This document shows, in pieces, positions 63,245 to 64,000 of a stretch of 64,000 bases of DNA. Every line of letters starts with the position of its first letter. The stretch's first letter is position 1. The position numbers were made by a program, and so were the translations under genes. A model generated the notes under the pieces. It did no database searches. It saw nothing but the letters and a program-made list of their open reading frames with translations, and was not told where the DNA came from. Origin of the DNA: Arthrobacter sp. 24S4-2 (GTDB lineage: Bacteria; Actinomycetota; Actinomycetes; Actinomycetales; Micrococcaceae); contig NZ_CP040018.1 of NCBI RefSeq assembly GCF_005280255.1, positions 2,294,001 to 2,358,000 of the forward strand, in the 5' to 3' direction.

Positions 63245-64000
63245 GCATGGTTAGGGCTGGCTGAGAGCACCGCCGCGTGGCATGGTGCGGAGCGGTGCGG
63301 CGTGGTGCGGCTGGAAAGAGGTCAGGGCCTCTTTGAATTGGTAGCGACCAAGCAAACCAATACCCAAAAGAGACCCTGACATGAATAACTCTATGTCTTG
63401 TTCCGGTGGCCGCTGGTGCACGCGCGCTGATGCTCTGCTCGGTGTCGAGGGCATCCACATCAGCTCCGTCACGGCAACCGAGAACGGCCTGGTTCTGCGC
63501 GTCGAAACCGGGGAAACCCTCAGCGGCTGCCCGGACTGCGGCGACATCGCGATCGGCCACGGACGCCGGCAGGTCCAGCTTCATGACATTCCCTGTTTCG
63601 GCAGGCCGGTGCGGCTGCTGTGGGCAAAGCGGGTCTGGCGCTGCCCGGACCCAGACTGTCCGGGGAACACCTTCACCGAGGAACACCCACTGGCAGGGCC
63701 GCGGGCGAAACTCACCGCCCGAGCAGTGGCATGGGCGACCGACGCGCTGGCCCGGTTCGACACCTCAGTCTCAGCCCTGGCCCACCAGCTCGGCGTCTCC
63801 TGGCACACCGTCTGGGACGCCGTCAAGGCAGAGGCCACCAGACGCATCGGAATCACGGACCGGCTCGCCGGCGTGGACGCGCTTGGCGTCGACGAGCATG
63901 TCTGGTCCCACACTGGCCCGCCCGGATCGGGCATGGTCACCGGCATCGTGGACCACACCCGCGACGCCAACGGCATTGTCCATGCACGGCTTCTCGACCT
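63229..64000. mobile_element. ISL3-family element, left part
   Basis: The element seems to start at GGCCCTTCGCATTTAGGC (63229) and runs off the window, with the transposase gene from 63381. It interrupts the branched-chain degradation operon just after the thiolase gene. The right end and target duplication cannot be seen. Confidence 0.75.
63381..64000 (+). CDS. ISL3-family transposase, 3' part outside the window
   Basis: The visible 206 residues show the N-terminal ISL3 zinc finger (GCPDCGDIAIGHGRR, then WRCPDPDCPGNTFTE), a helix-turn-helix region (FDTSVSALAHQLGVSWHTVW) and the start of the DDE domain (GVDALGVDEHVWSH with its first Asp). The frame stays open to the last base, so the gene is partial. 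Confidence 0.9.
   Translation, partial: MNNSMSCSGGRWCTRADALLGVEGIHISSVTATENGLVLRVETGETLSGCPDCGDIAIGHGRRQVQLHDIPCFGRPVRLLWAKRVWRCPDPDCPGNTFTEEHPLAGPRAKLTARAVAWATDALARFDTSVSALAHQLGVSWHTVWDAVKAEATRRIGITDRLAGVDALGVDEHVWSHTGPPGSGMVTGIVDHTRDANGIVHARLLD

Noticed and set aside
1..64000. CRISPR arrays, tRNA or rRNA genes
   Set aside because: No regularly spaced direct repeats and no recognisable tRNA cloverleaf or rRNA sequence were seen while reading both strands.

Overview
The window is a high-GC actinobacterial accessory catabolic region. Long GC-rich genes, GTG/TTG starts, many four-base ATGA/GTGA overlaps and a manganese/iron homoprotocatechuate dioxygenase of the Arthrobacter MndD type suggest an Arthrobacter-like member of the Micrococcaceae. 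The genus is an inference. Four complete or nearly complete insertion sequences, one IS edge and one IS remnant lie between metabolic operons, which suggests a plasmid or a mobile catabolic island.

Layout. (1) 1-4229: homoprotocatechuate meta-cleavage operon hpaE-hpaD(mndD)-hpaH(frameshifted)-hpaI. (2) 4315-14058: a small novel protein, a KstD-like flavoprotein dehydrogenase, an MBL-fold hydrolase, a ThDP-dependent enzyme, a coupled P-loop NTPase, a GntR regulator, a HisC-like aminotransferase, an aldehyde dehydrogenase, a Cys-rich mini-peptide and a TatA-like protein. Shared TCCTATA promoter motifs suggest that the GntR protein controls the whole block. (3) 14.0-22.5 kb: IS1182-type and IS3 elements, an HNH-like gene cut by IS3, a DUF488 gene facing a frameshifted partner, and degenerate DNA. 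(4) 22.5-39.5 kb: an amino-compound catabolic block. It has an APC permease, two paralogous class III aminotransferases, two paralogous TetR regulators, a beta-amino-acid-aminotransferase-like enzyme, an acetoacetate-CoA ligase, an amidohydrolase, a polar amino acid ABC transporter and a phosphotriesterase-like hydrolase, and it is interrupted by an IS21 element. Four of its promoters carry the operator TTGT-N7-ACAA. (5) 39.5-44.9 kb: a second IS21-type element, an IS3 remnant and gene debris. (6) 44.9-48.8 kb: MFS transporter, TetX-like FAD monooxygenase and alpha/beta hydrolase. (7) 49.1-54.2 kb: cupin, DapA-like aldolase, YoaK-type membrane protein, GntR regulator and gamma-glutamyltransferase-like hydrolase, linked by TTGGATCCAA palindromes at four promoters. 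(8) 54.2-63.2 kb: an Lrp regulator divergent from a branched-chain amino acid degradation operon (amino acid dehydrogenase, E1 alpha, E1 beta, E2, small novel protein, acyl-CoA dehydrogenase, SDR, thiolase). This operon is cut by an ISL3-type element that continues off the window.

How it fits together. The metabolic blocks convert aromatic acids, amines or amino acids, and CoA thioesters to central intermediates. In three blocks the local regulator can be matched, by inference, to a repeated palindrome at the block's own promoters. Five otherwise intact genes carry a one-base loss in a G or C run and a sixth carries one extra G, a pattern that could be sequencing error or real decay. The least described parts are the TTGT-N7-ACAA regulon with its beta-amino-acid-like pathway, the 4.3-14 kb GntR block, and a pair of related small proteins in two unrelated operons.
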